Below, piece by piece: positions 27,709 to 35,862 of a DNA stretch of 64,000 nt. Numbering within the stretch: the first letter of the stretch is position 1; each line of letters begins with the position of its first letter. This DNA is from Planctomycetota bacterium (lineage in GTDB: Bacteria > Planctomycetota > Planctomycetia > Planctomycetales > Planctomycetaceae), in the NCBI GenBank assembly GCA_023417655.1, contig JAEZFD010000062.1:124001-188000 (forward strand), given 5' to 3'. A program made the position numbers and the translations under genes. The notes under the pieces are model-generated. The model worked only from the letters and a program-made list of their open reading frames with translations. It made no database searches and was not told the DNA's origin.

Positions 27709-30066
27709 TTATGCGGATCGAGACTGCTGCTGATCGCCGGGATAGCGGATCCGGCCGTGGTAGACCGCGATCAGCGACTTGATGACCGAATCCTGAATGT
27801 TGCGGATGTCGGACATTTTCAGATCGCATTCGTCGAACTGATCGTCAAGAAGTCGGCGCATCACGATGTTGCTGACCAGCGATTCGATGCGCTTTGGTGT
27901 CGGCTCTGTCAGCGTTCGACAGGCGCTTTCGCAGGCATCGACGATCATCAGCACGCCCGCCTCTTTCGACTGGGGACGTGGACCGGGATAGCGGAACGAA
28001 GACTCTTCCGCATCGTTGCGATGGTCTGGAGTGCACTCTGCAATGCGAGTCGCTTCGCGGAAGAAGTACTCGACGAGAGTGGTTCCGTGATGCTGTTCGA
28101 TGAGATCGATGATCGGCTGCGGCAGGCCATATTGATCGGCGAGGTCGGCACCGTCTTTAACGTGCCCGATGATGATGAGCGTGCTCATCGCAGGGTTCAA
28201 CTGGGCATGTCGGCTGACAGAGCCTTCCTGCACGTTTTCAATGAAGTATTGCGGCTTGAGCATCTTGCCGATGTCGTGGAAATAGGCACCGACGCGCACG
28301 AGCAATCCATTGCCGCCAATTCGTTCGACCGCAGTTTCTGCAATACTCGCCACTGCAATTGAGTGGTTGTAAGTTCCCGGTGCGAGACGCACGAGATCCT
28401 GCAGCAACGGGTGAGAAGGATCGCTCAGTTCCAGCAGGGTCATGTCGGTGACCACGCCGAAGACTTTTTCCACGAAGGGAAGGCTGCCTGCGACGAGATA
28501 CCCGGCGACCAGACAGAAACAGGCTCCCTTCGCGCTCATCACCAGGAACTGCGTGTTGCTGTAGACTTCGCTGAGGGACTGCGTTTCCACAACCGCCGAT
28601 GCACAGCTGATGATGAAATACGTCATCGCCGAGATGAAGCTGACCTTGATCAGCGTCGCCCGGGAGGAGACACGGCGAAGTGGAATAATGGCCGCGGCCG
28701 AAGTCGCCAGCAGCACAAGAAACTCTTCCAGACGGCCCGTCGTCGACATGGTGAGAACCAGTGCCAGTGAGAACGCGGTGAGCGTCGCGAGGAACTGGTT
28801 ATAGGCCACCCCAATCAGCAGCACGACTGTCAGCAATGGGACAATCTCTGCGCGCAACGGGTCGAAGGAGACCAGGCGTCCAATGAACGCGGTGACGACA
28901 ACTGCGGTTAAATAGGTGAACAGCCGGCCAAGATCTTTGGCAAGCTTCGGTTCATTCCCGACGATGTAGTAGCCGTTCAGACCGGCGAGGACCAGCACCA
29001 TCAGGAAGACGATTCCCATTCGCGTCAGGCGCGAACCCCCGCCGATTGTTTGTTCCGCGGCTTCGTTCTCATCCCGCAGCAGGGTCAGACGGTCAGGGTC
29101 AATAGTCTCTTTGGGACGTACGAGCGTGTCGCCTTCGATGTAGCGAATGAGGCGGACTTCAACACTGTCACGGGCTTTGATGATCGCGGCTTTGGTCGCT
29201 GCCTGATCGTATCGCAGCGTGGGCTGAACTCGTCGCATCAGCCAGTACGAGAACGCCGGCTGGATCTCTTTCTTCAGACTTGGGAACTTGCCCCAGGAAC
29301 GCCCCAGCTGTCCCCCTTCGTTCAGGAGGTCTTGCAGACGCAGGTCGGTCAGCAGGACATCATAGCCCCCTTTGTCTGGCTGATTTTCATCAACGACAAA
29401 AATCGGCTGTTGCGGCTTGCTGGCCTGTCGAATGTCTTTAGGGTCAATGATCCCGGTCTTGAACAACGGGTCGATGAACTGGGTGAATTCCTCCACCATT
29501 TCTTCGATGCGCTGCTGAGCCATGCTCTGGTCGGGACCGACGACAGCTGCTCGCAGTTTTTCAAAGCGATCTTCAGGAGACTTCGCTCCATAGCGTTCGG
29601 CTGCCTCTTTGGCCTTGTCGCTGACAGGGACGGCAGTGGACAACCCGAAGTCGTCGATGGTCTCCTGGCTCAATTTACTGAGAGAGTCTGCCTGCGCGAT
29701 GTCTCCAAGTCCGGCGCGCAACTCAGCGGCGAGCGAATGCAGGGACGTCGGGTTATTGCGAAAGATTAAAGCGACTGCTTCTTCCGCACGGTCTCGAGCC
29801 CGGGCCGTTTCCTCCCGGTCGACTCGCTCGAAGGGGATTTTGGCGCTGATTCCGTGAGGGACATAATCCCCCAGTCGGAAGCTGAATGGAGCTTTCCAGC
29901 TCTGCAAGGCGACGACGAGCAGAAGCAATTCGAACAGGACGATCCCTAACCGCACCTGCAGGCTGCGGTTTTGAAAGAGATCGAGCAGCCGTGTCCAGAC
30001 GGTCCGCGGGCGACGAAGCGCGACGGACCGGGGAACACGGGAGCGTTTCTGACTGATGCCGAACAT
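27709..30066 (-). CDS. pgpH: PgpH-type 7TM-HD phosphohydrolase (probable c-di-AMP phosphodiesterase)
   Basis: 785 residues. One membrane helix near 42-62 is followed by an extracellular 7TMR-HDED domain (about 65-330), a seven-helix bundle (about 350-530), and a cytosolic HD domain (about 560-740). The HD domain has HSIAVASIAETAV, FHDIGKM near 598 (the metal-binding HD pair), IIGHVKDGADLADQYGLP and EQHHGTTLVEYF. Characterised members of this layout hydrolyse cyclic di-AMP. That activity here is inferred from family. It stands between phoH and ybeY, an order conserved in many bacteria, and 54 bases separate it from phoH. A Pro/Arg-rich N-terminus precedes helix 1. Confidence 0.88.
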   Translation of the reverse strand: MFGISQKRSRVPRSVALRRPRTVWTRLLDLFQNRSLQVRLGIVLFELLLLVVALQSWKAPFSFRLGDYVPHGISAKIPFERVDREETARARDRAEEAVALIFRNNPTSLHSLAAELRAGLGDIAQADSLSKLSQETIDDFGLSTAVPVSDKAKEAAERYGAKSPEDRFEKLRAAVVGPDQSMAQQRIEEMVEEFTQFIDPLFKTGIIDPKDIRQASKPQQPIFVVDENQPDKGGYDVLLTDLRLQDLLNEGGQLGRSWGKFPSLKKEIQPAFSYWLMRRVQPTLRYDQAATKAAIIKARDSVEVRLIRYIEGDTLVRPKETIDPDRLTLLRDENEAAEQTIGGGSRLTRMGIVFLMVLVLAGLNGYYIVGNEPKLAKDLGRLFTYLTAVVVTAFIGRLVSFDPLRAEIVPLLTVVLLIGVAYNQFLATLTAFSLALVLTMSTTGRLEEFLVLLATSAAAIIPLRRVSSRATLIKVSFISAMTYFIISCASAVVETQSLSEVYSNTQFLVMSAKGACFCLVAGYLVAGSLPFVEKVFGVVTDMTLLELSDPSHPLLQDLVRLAPGTYNHSIAVASIAETAVERIGGNGLLVRVGAYFHDIGKMLKPQYFIENVQEGSVSRHAQLNPAMSTLIIIGHVKDGADLADQYGLPQPIIDLIEQHHGTTLVEYFFREATRIAECTPDHRNDAEESSFRYPGPRPQSKEAGVLMIVDACESACRTLTEPTPKRIESLVSNIVMRRLLDDQFDECDLKMSDIRNIQDSVIKSLIAVYHGRIRYPGDQQQSRSA

Positions 30067-30120
30067 AGTCTTGCGTGCTCATCCCTGAATTCAGGAACGA
30101 GTGAACTCCTGTCTTGTGAC

Positions 30121-31077
30121 TCAGGAACCTTGGGCGGCTTCCGGCTGGTCGTAGGCTTTCACGATTTCGCGTACCAGTCGATGCCGAACAATATCCTCAC
30201 CGCCCAATTTCACCAATGTCACTCCGTCAATCCCGGTCAAGCGGGAAATGGCGTCGTTGAACCCCGACCGCACGTCTGGCGGTAAATCCGTCTGCGTCGG
30301 GTCGCCCGTCACGACGATCTTGGAACCTTCCCCCATACGGGTCAGGAACATTTTCATCTGTGTGAGCGTCGTATTCTGGGCTTCATCAAGAATGATGAAT
30401 GTGTCGTTCAGTGTGCGTCCGCGCATGAAAGCCAGGGGGACGATTTCGACAACATCGTTCTCCATGTACAGCCGGACCTGCTCGAAATTGAGCATGTCAT
30501 TCATTGCGTCCAGCAGGGGGCGGAGAAACGGATTCACTTTGGCGAGCATGTCGCCGGGAAGGAATCCCAGTTTTTCCCCGGCTTCGACAGCGGGGCGGAC
30601 GAGGACGATTCGCCGGACCTGTTCGGAACGGAGAGCGTTCACCGCCATTGCGACTGCCAGATACGTTTTGCCGCACCCGGCCGGTCCGCCGCAGAAAATC
30701 AAATCGTTCTGCCGGATGGCGTCGACGTACCGCTGCTGACCGGCGGTCCGGGGGCGAATCTTTTTGGCTTTCTCGAACAGGTCGATTTCACCGCCGGGTT
30801 CGAGACCGGATTTCGGGGCGCTCCCCCCCAGGATCCGGGTGAGCATATCGTCATGCACCACGCCGTCCCGACGGATGATGTCGCGCAGACGCGTAAAGAC
30901 GCTGACGGCCTTTTTGACCGGTTCGTCTTCGCCTTCAACCACGATTGAATCACCGCGAAGGACAATGCTGACCTGGAGATCCTCGCGGATCTTTTTCAGG
31001 TGAGTGTCCCCGGGGCCGAAGAGTAATCGGGCTTCATCAGGCCGGGAGAGTGAAATCGCCGCTGTCGTATTGGGCAT
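30121..31077 (-). CDS. PhoH-family ATPase
   Basis: 318 residues, a PhoH protein with an N-terminal KH-like RNA-binding segment (about 15-75) and a P-loop ATPase domain. Walker A is GPAGCGKTYLAVAMA with Lys137, Walker B is TFIILDEAQN near 220, and TGDPTQTDLP follows near 260. PhoH proteins are ATPases linked to RNA metabolism, often encoded beside ybeY, as here. First gene of the phoH-pgpH-ybeY block on the minus strand. Confidence 0.93.
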   Translation of the reverse strand: MPNTTAAISLSRPDEARLLFGPGDTHLKKIREDLQVSIVLRGDSIVVEGEDEPVKKAVSVFTRLRDIIRRDGVVHDDMLTRILGGSAPKSGLEPGGEIDLFEKAKKIRPRTAGQQRYVDAIRQNDLIFCGGPAGCGKTYLAVAMAVNALRSEQVRRIVLVRPAVEAGEKLGFLPGDMLAKVNPFLRPLLDAMNDMLNFEQVRLYMENDVVEIVPLAFMRGRTLNDTFIILDEAQNTTLTQMKMFLTRMGEGSKIVVTGDPTQTDLPPDVRSGFNDAISRLTGIDGVTLVKLGGEDIVRHRLVREIVKAYDQPEAAQGS

Positions 31078-31593
31078 GCATCTACCAGAAAGAACAACAC
31101 AGACTTAAGACTCAGGGCCGCAGCAGATTTGTGGACCCCCGGTTTCGGCTCGCACCGTCAGGGGATGGATCAGCCTTCAGATGATGTCAGTGCGGAAACC
31201 GAACAGATCAACACTCATGGACGCCGCGTCGTGGCCGCTTCTCGCAAATTGGTCTGTGCATCCGAACGCCGATTGTGAACATTCACTGTGGACATTCGAG
31301 GTCAGGCGTTTGGTGTCAGGGATTTGAGAATTCTAGACCTTGTCTGTTGGGTTGGAAAGCTCTGCTGTGGGGTTTCGCGAATCTGAGGCCGTTCACTGGA
31401 AAATTCGCACTCGTGGCCTTGACACGTTTTTGCGGTTGTTTTCAGTGAATTCAGGGCAAAACACCATGGTTTACATAGAAAACCGGCGTCCTGTGAGGAC
31501 ACAGGACGCCGGCCGAGGTTCTCTACTGTTTCCGGTCTGTTGGGTGAATACTCAACTTGTGCCGGGAGACAGTGTCGGATTTGGATGTCAGGA
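31078..31593. other. intergenic region with terminator, no gene seen
   Basis: 516 bases between the oxidoreductase gene and phoH, both on the minus strand. It holds the terminator at 31483-31512 and presumably the phoH promoter. A short palindrome, GTGAA CA TTCAC, lies at 31275-31286. No coding frame is convincing. Confidence 0.5.
31483..31512 (-). terminator. intrinsic terminator of the Gfo/Idh/MocA gene
   Basis: CCGGCGTCCTGTG and CACAGGACGCCGG form a perfect 13-bp stem around a 4-base loop. On the minus strand TTTTCTATG follows. It lies about 80 bases after the stop of the oxidoreductase gene. Confidence 0.8.
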
Positions 31594-32952
31594 TTAGACG
31601 AGATCCTTAGCCCAGTCGCCGCGGTACTCTTTGTTGATCAGAGAAGCGAGCTCTGGCGCATTCGGGGTGCTCATGGTCTTCGCATCCCATTCGATCTTGC
31701 GTCCTTCGCCGGTGGCTGCCTCGTACAGAGCCAGGTTGCCCAGCAGGATCGTTTCGGTCAGTGGACCGGCGTATTCCGCGAAGTTCGACATGGCCTTGGG
31801 GCGGCTTCCGAGAATGGCTTCGTGGAATTCATCGAAGTGACCTGGGGACTTTTCGTATTCGACTTCCGGCAGCGGAACTTCCTTGCCTTCTTTGTCGAAC
31901 AGGCGGACCTTCTCGGAGTAGTCGCCGATGGCGAACATCGTCAGGTCTTCGCCGACAAGAATCGATCCGCGAACTTTTCCGCCCTGGCGTTCGAAGGTTG
32001 CGCCATTCAGCAGTGACTCAGGTGGTTCGTTTCCGCCGTCATACCACCACACTGGCAACAGGCCATCGCCTGATGGATTGGCGAATTCGAACTGGATGGT
32101 CGACTTTTGGGGATAGCTGTCACCATTGTGGCCTGAGCACTTGGCCTGAATGGTCTTAGGGTTCGACAAGTTCAAACCGGCAAACGGCATGTTGAAGGTA
32201 TGGCAGGCCATGTCGCCGAGAGCACCGGTCCCGAAATCCCAGTAACCGCGCCATGAGAAGGCGTGATAACCTTCTGCATACGGACGCAGTGGAGCAGGCC
32301 CGAGCCACAGGTCCCAGTCGAGGTGTGGTGGAACTGGAGCGGAAGCTGGACGAGGTCCCCCTTGCGGCCAGACAGGCCGGTTGGTGGAAACGTGCACTTC
32401 CTTCAGTTTCCCGAGGATTCCCTGTTTCAGCAGGGCGGCAGCATGACGCAGGGCAGGGTTCGCGGTCCCCTGATTTCCCATCTGCGTGGCCACGCCAGTT
32501 TCCTTGGCGATTTCTGACAGACGGCGTGCTTCCCAAACGGTATGGGTCAGCGGCTTCTGGCAGTAGACGGCCTTCTTCATCTTCATTGCCAGCGCTGCCG
32601 CAGGTGCGTGCGTATGGTCTGGCGTTGAAACGGTGACGGCGTCGATCTTGTCGCCGAGTTCAGCGAGCATTTCACGGAAGTCCGTGAACTTTTTGGCGTT
32701 TTCGAAGCCGGGTTGACCTGCCTTCTTTTCGAGAGTTCGCTTGTCGACGTCGCAGATGGCGACAACATCACCACGAGCGGCGCAGTCTGCGGAATCGCTG
32801 TTTCCTTTTCCGCCGACTCCGATACAGGCGTAACGGACTCGTGAATTCGGCGATTTTCCTTCCTGGGCGTTGGCAAACCTGTTCCCAACCCAATAGGCGG
32901 TCCCCAGGGCAACCCCGGCGGCCATAAATTCACGGCGTGATGGCTGTGGCAT
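31594..32952 (-). CDS. exported Gfo/Idh/MocA family oxidoreductase
   Basis: 452 residues. The start MPQPSRREFMAAG carries a twin-arginine-type signal (SRREFM) followed by a hydrophobic stretch and a likely cleavage after NRFANA. The NAD(P)-binding Rossmann domain starts at RYACIGVGGKGNSD (about 40-52). ICDVD ends the second strand, and VYCQKPLTHTVWEAR contains the catalytic-type Lys of the EKP-like motif (here QKP). The C-terminal alpha/beta domain follows. Such exported oxidoreductases are numerous in planctomycetes and are thought to act on sugars. The substrate is unknown. The ATG at 32952 has GAGAGGG six bases upstream. The open frame before it is not coding-like. Its own terminator suggests a single-gene transcript. 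Confidence 0.88.
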   Translation of the reverse strand: MPQPSRREFMAAGVALGTAYWVGNRFANAQEGKSPNSRVRYACIGVGGKGNSDSADCAARGDVVAICDVDKRTLEKKAGQPGFENAKKFTDFREMLAELGDKIDAVTVSTPDHTHAPAAALAMKMKKAVYCQKPLTHTVWEARRLSEIAKETGVATQMGNQGTANPALRHAAALLKQGILGKLKEVHVSTNRPVWPQGGPRPASAPVPPHLDWDLWLGPAPLRPYAEGYHAFSWRGYWDFGTGALGDMACHTFNMPFAGLNLSNPKTIQAKCSGHNGDSYPQKSTIQFEFANPSGDGLLPVWWYDGGNEPPESLLNGATFERQGGKVRGSILVGEDLTMFAIGDYSEKVRLFDKEGKEVPLPEVEYEKSPGHFDEFHEAILGSRPKAMSNFAEYAGPLTETILLGNLALYEAATGEGRKIEWDAKTMSTPNAPELASLINKEYRGDWAKDLV

Positions 32953-33188
32953 AAAAATCCCTCTCGATGTGCACGGCATGACTGCCAACCGGCATTCACC
33001 AGTCGGCAGCCCGCACTGATGGAATATCAACCCGTCCTGATAGGCTAGTGGAGTTGCCCGGTAATTTCACCCTCGATCAACCGGAAAGAGACCCCAAACC
33101 GCATGTCCCACCTTGTGGAGCAACCGTAAGAGTGGTAGGGTAGACAGGTTCTTCTTTTCTAAATTCCCAATCAACCGGGGAGAGTCGC

Positions 33189-33548
33189 ATGGGATCCGCC
33201 AGAGCATCCGCGGTCGCAGAAGTTTTATGGGAACTGAAACGGGTCGACAAAGTCGCTCGCTTCAGTGTCATTGGTGCGCGAGCCGGATTTAATTCCGGAA
33301 GCAATGGCAGGGCGATGAAAGTCTGCCTGGACGCCATCCGCAAAGAATGGCCGCACCTGCAATCCTGGCGAGCCATCCCTGATGACGGCGCCGTCGATGT
33401 TCAGAGCCAGCAGGCCAAAGATCTGAAAGCCTGGGGCGTAACGATCCAGGGGCAGGACAACGGTCGCGGCGATATTCAGCTTGATGACTCTCGCGTCATG
33501 GACTGGACTGAGAACAAAGCACCAGTCGCAGCATCTGATGCCGAGTAG
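33189..33548 (+). CDS. small protein, possibly alkyltransferase-like (MGMT DNA-binding fold)
   Basis: 119 residues, with GGGGAGA about 6 bases before the ATG and codon use like its neighbours. I read the first 85 residues as a winged-helix region like the DNA-binding domain of O6-alkylguanine-DNA alkyltransferases. A helix is followed by KVARFSVIGARAGF (the IA..aG position) and RAMKVCLDAIRK (the R.V..AL position). Then WPHLQSWRAIPDDG stands where PCHRVV..dG lies in MGMT. The reactive Cys is replaced by Trp, as in alkyltransferase-like proteins, and a shortened QAKDLKAWGV end matches LL..EGV. This is a motif alignment by eye. The tail is acidic and variable. If it is wrong, this is a conserved hypothetical. 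Confidence 0.6.
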   Translation: MGSARASAVAEVLWELKRVDKVARFSVIGARAGFNSGSNGRAMKVCLDAIRKEWPHLQSWRAIPDDGAVDVQSQQAKDLKAWGVTIQGQDNGRGDIQLDDSRVMDWTENKAPVAASDAE

Positions 33549-33728
33549 TTTGGCTTACTCACCGCCGCTCTTCAGTCTTCGGCAGGGGCGGCGCATCCCT
33601 GAATAAAAGAGCCTGAAAAAGTAGAGGAGGTTCAGAGCTTTCTGGACCACGTGTATTCGGCTCGCTGGGCAGGCATCTCATCGAGCGGCGCTCGCTCGAC
33701 ATCAAGTCTTGCCGACAAGTGGAACGAT

Positions 33729-34802
33729 ATGCCAGACCGCCGTCGACTTCTCATGCTGCAGTGCCTGATCTGCAGTCTGTTTTGGATTCCGACGGCGGGT
33801 TCTGCGGAACCCATGGCTTCCACCTCATCGACCGGGCCGGTCGTTGCGGTTCAACCGAAGACGCGAGGAGCGGCCGCTGCTGAATTGCCAGCAGTTTTTT
33901 CGCTCCCCGCTCCTCGCAATGCCGCCGACCTGAAGGTGATTCAGGATCATGTTACCAGTCTGTATCCGACGTTAAGTCAGGCGACTGTGAATTTGTCCGT
34001 CAACGGTCCCGGCGGCAACGCTCAGGGGAGTGGTGTCTTCGTGGCTGCCGAAGGAATTATTCTCACGGCGGCCCACGTCACCGGTCGCCCTGGACGTCCA
34101 GTAACCGTCACCTTGCATGACGGAAGTCGCTACGCCGGAATCACTCTCGGGCGGAATACGACGCTCGATGCTTCGCTTGTCCGGATCGTTGAATCTGACC
34201 GACGTGACTGGCCGGCGCTCCCTGTCGCTGGCAGTAAAGCGAAAGCCGGAGACTGGTGTGCCGTTCTCGGACACCCGGGAGGTTACCAGCGGGACCGTCG
34301 AGCAGTGCTTCGACTGGGACGGGTCGTTTACGAAAATAAATGGCAGATCCAGTCGGATTGTGAACTCGTCGGCGGTGATTCAGGCGGGCCGTTATTCAAT
34401 ATGCATGGTGAGGTAATCGGGATTAATACCCGTATCGGCGAAAGCACCGAATTTAATATCCATGTGCCCATCGAGGTCTATACACGAGATTGGGCCCGGC
34501 TGATGAACAGCGAAGATTTTCGCACGCACAGCGGGGCTTATCTGGGAGTCTCAGGCATTGCGGCGCCGAGTGGGACTGGGTTGCTGGTGCAGAAGGTTGA
34601 AGCCGGCGAAGCAGCGGCCCGCGCGGGGGTGAAGGTGGGAGACCTGATCATCTCATGTCAGGGGGAGAAGGTGACCGATCTGGCGCAATTGACCGAGTTG
34701 ATCGGACAACACTTTCCGGGTCAGTCGATTCGCCTTGTGCTTTCACGGGACGGGGAAGTTGTGAATCTCACCGCGCGGCTGGGAGCCCGTTGGACTGAAT
34801 GA
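33729..34802 (+). CDS. exported trypsin-like serine protease with PDZ domain (HtrA/Deg-like)
   Basis: 357 residues. A signal peptide (about 8-28, ending AGSAEP) precedes a chymotrypsin-fold protease domain (about 75-270). The triad is His116 in TAAHVTG, Asp147 in TTLDASLVR and Ser218 in GGDSGGPLF. One PDZ domain (about 275-355) has YLGVSG, AARAGVKVGDLI and a final LTARLG. HtrA-type proteases degrade or refold damaged proteins in the periplasm. Only one PDZ domain is present and the protein is short for DegP. The ATG at 33729 has GGA upstream and places the signal peptide at the N-terminus. The longer frame from 33651 is not preferred. Confidence 0.88.
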   Translation: MPDRRRLLMLQCLICSLFWIPTAGSAEPMASTSSTGPVVAVQPKTRGAAAAELPAVFSLPAPRNAADLKVIQDHVTSLYPTLSQATVNLSVNGPGGNAQGSGVFVAAEGIILTAAHVTGRPGRPVTVTLHDGSRYAGITLGRNTTLDASLVRIVESDRRDWPALPVAGSKAKAGDWCAVLGHPGGYQRDRRAVLRLGRVVYENKWQIQSDCELVGGDSGGPLFNMHGEVIGINTRIGESTEFNIHVPIEVYTRDWARLMNSEDFRTHSGAYLGVSGIAAPSGTGLLVQKVEAGEAAARAGVKVGDLIISCQGEKVTDLAQLTELIGQHFPGQSIRLVLSRDGEVVNLTARLGARWTE

Positions 34803-34900
34803 CCGCTCCGGTTGTGAATCAGTGCAACTTGCAGCGAGAGCTTTCTTGCCCTTGTCACGCGGCCCAGGCAACTACGAGAGCCATCTCATCTAAAAACATG

Positions 34901-34921
34901 AAGCCGGCTTGCGGCCGGCTT
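34901..34921 (-). terminator. hairpin terminator of the Cys-motif protein gene
   Basis: AAGCCGGC and GCCGGCTT form an 8-bp stem with a 5-base loop. Read on the minus strand it is followed by CATGTTTTTAG. It lies about 50 bases past the stop of the minus-strand gene and could also end the protease transcript from the other side. Confidence 0.6.
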
Positions 34922-34971
34922 TGAATCTGCATTCGAGGAACGCGCAGGAATTCACTGCGATTCGATGTCGA

Positions 34972-35397
34972 CTACTTTTTCTTTTCGAAGCCTTTTTCGA
35001 ATGAGGCTTTATTGTAGACCAGCTTCAACTTTTCGGCGTCACTGGCTGCGTTGTACTTGCCGAGGCAGTTCTTACAGCAGAAGCCGATTTCTTCCTTCTC
35101 GCCTGCCTTCACAGCAATTGGGCGACCGGTGAGTGGACAGCTCTTGGCGACATACTGTTCGGTCAGGACCAACTGCTGATTTGCTTTTTCTGTGAACTTG
35201 CCAGGGTTCGCCGAATAGGCCTTTGGGCAGTTCGGGCAGCAGAAGTAAACCTGACCATCAAGATGTTTGAGGGCATGCTCAGCGACGGCAGGTTTCCCGG
35301 ATACAGGACATTTCACGTCATCGAGTTTTGGCGTATCAGCGGCAGCAACAGTTGCCAGAATTCCCATCAGAGCGGTCGCGAACACAAAGTGTCTCAT
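34972..35397 (-). CDS. secreted protein with two YHS/TRASH-like cysteine units
   Basis: 141 residues with a signal peptide (MRHFVFATALMGILATVAAA). The mature part has two copies of one pattern: CPVSGKPA then, after about 20 residues, FCCPNCPKAY; and CPLTGRPI then FCCKNCLGKY. CP..G.P followed by CC..C resembles YHS or TRASH-type metal-binding units, so binding of copper, zinc or another soft metal in the periplasm is plausible but not shown. The C-terminus is Lys/Glu-rich. The ATG at 35397 has a strong GAGGAGG upstream; the frame before it is not preferred. It lies next to the RND efflux genes, which run the other way. Confidence 0.75.
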   Translation of the reverse strand: MRHFVFATALMGILATVAAADTPKLDDVKCPVSGKPAVAEHALKHLDGQVYFCCPNCPKAYSANPGKFTEKANQQLVLTEQYVAKSCPLTGRPIAVKAGEKEEIGFCCKNCLGKYNAASDAEKLKLVYNKASFEKGFEKKK

Positions 35398-35862
35398 TGA
35401 GGCCTCCTCATCGTCAGGGCGGAATTTAAATCTGCAATTCGTATTCGAGCATACACACCTCTTTGCAGAAGGTCGATACCAATCAGTCAATATTGATGTA
35501 TTCAGTTGGGCTGTGTTGCGAAGCGAGCCTGATGTGCTGAAGTGGGGGTCTCGGGGGGTACGAATTGGCCTTTAAAGGGTTGGATGCGAATGATCGTCGC
35601 TTACCGACAACCCCGAGTCTGGACTCAGAATTGCGAATTCACGCCTCTCTATGAGTGAAAGCACTCAAAGTGCTTAGCCCCATCGGAGATGCGAGCGGTC
35701 GCTGGTGAGTGTCCGTACCAAGTGCTAGATTCCAGTCCAAAGGGGCAGCCGTGGCGGACGGGTTCGTTCTGAAAAGGCTGGCTGAGATGTGCTGCGTTCG
35801 AGTCCGTTGTTCCAGCGCTGTGCTTTGCTCTTACAGGCATTTTGGTTTTGAAGACTTTCACC
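35398..35862. other. divergent intergenic region upstream of the RND efflux genes
   Basis: 465 bases without a convincing gene. A perfect palindrome at 35659-35675 is described separately. The spacing fits two divergent promoters, but none can be named. Confidence 0.45.
35659..35675. promoter_or_regulatory. palindrome upstream of the efflux adaptor, possible operator
   Basis: AAGCACT CAA AGTGCTT is a perfect 7-bp inverted repeat about 190 bases before the adaptor start. Efflux operons often have such dimer-binding sites. No T-run follows and no regulator gene is adjacent, so this is only suggestive. Confidence 0.25.
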
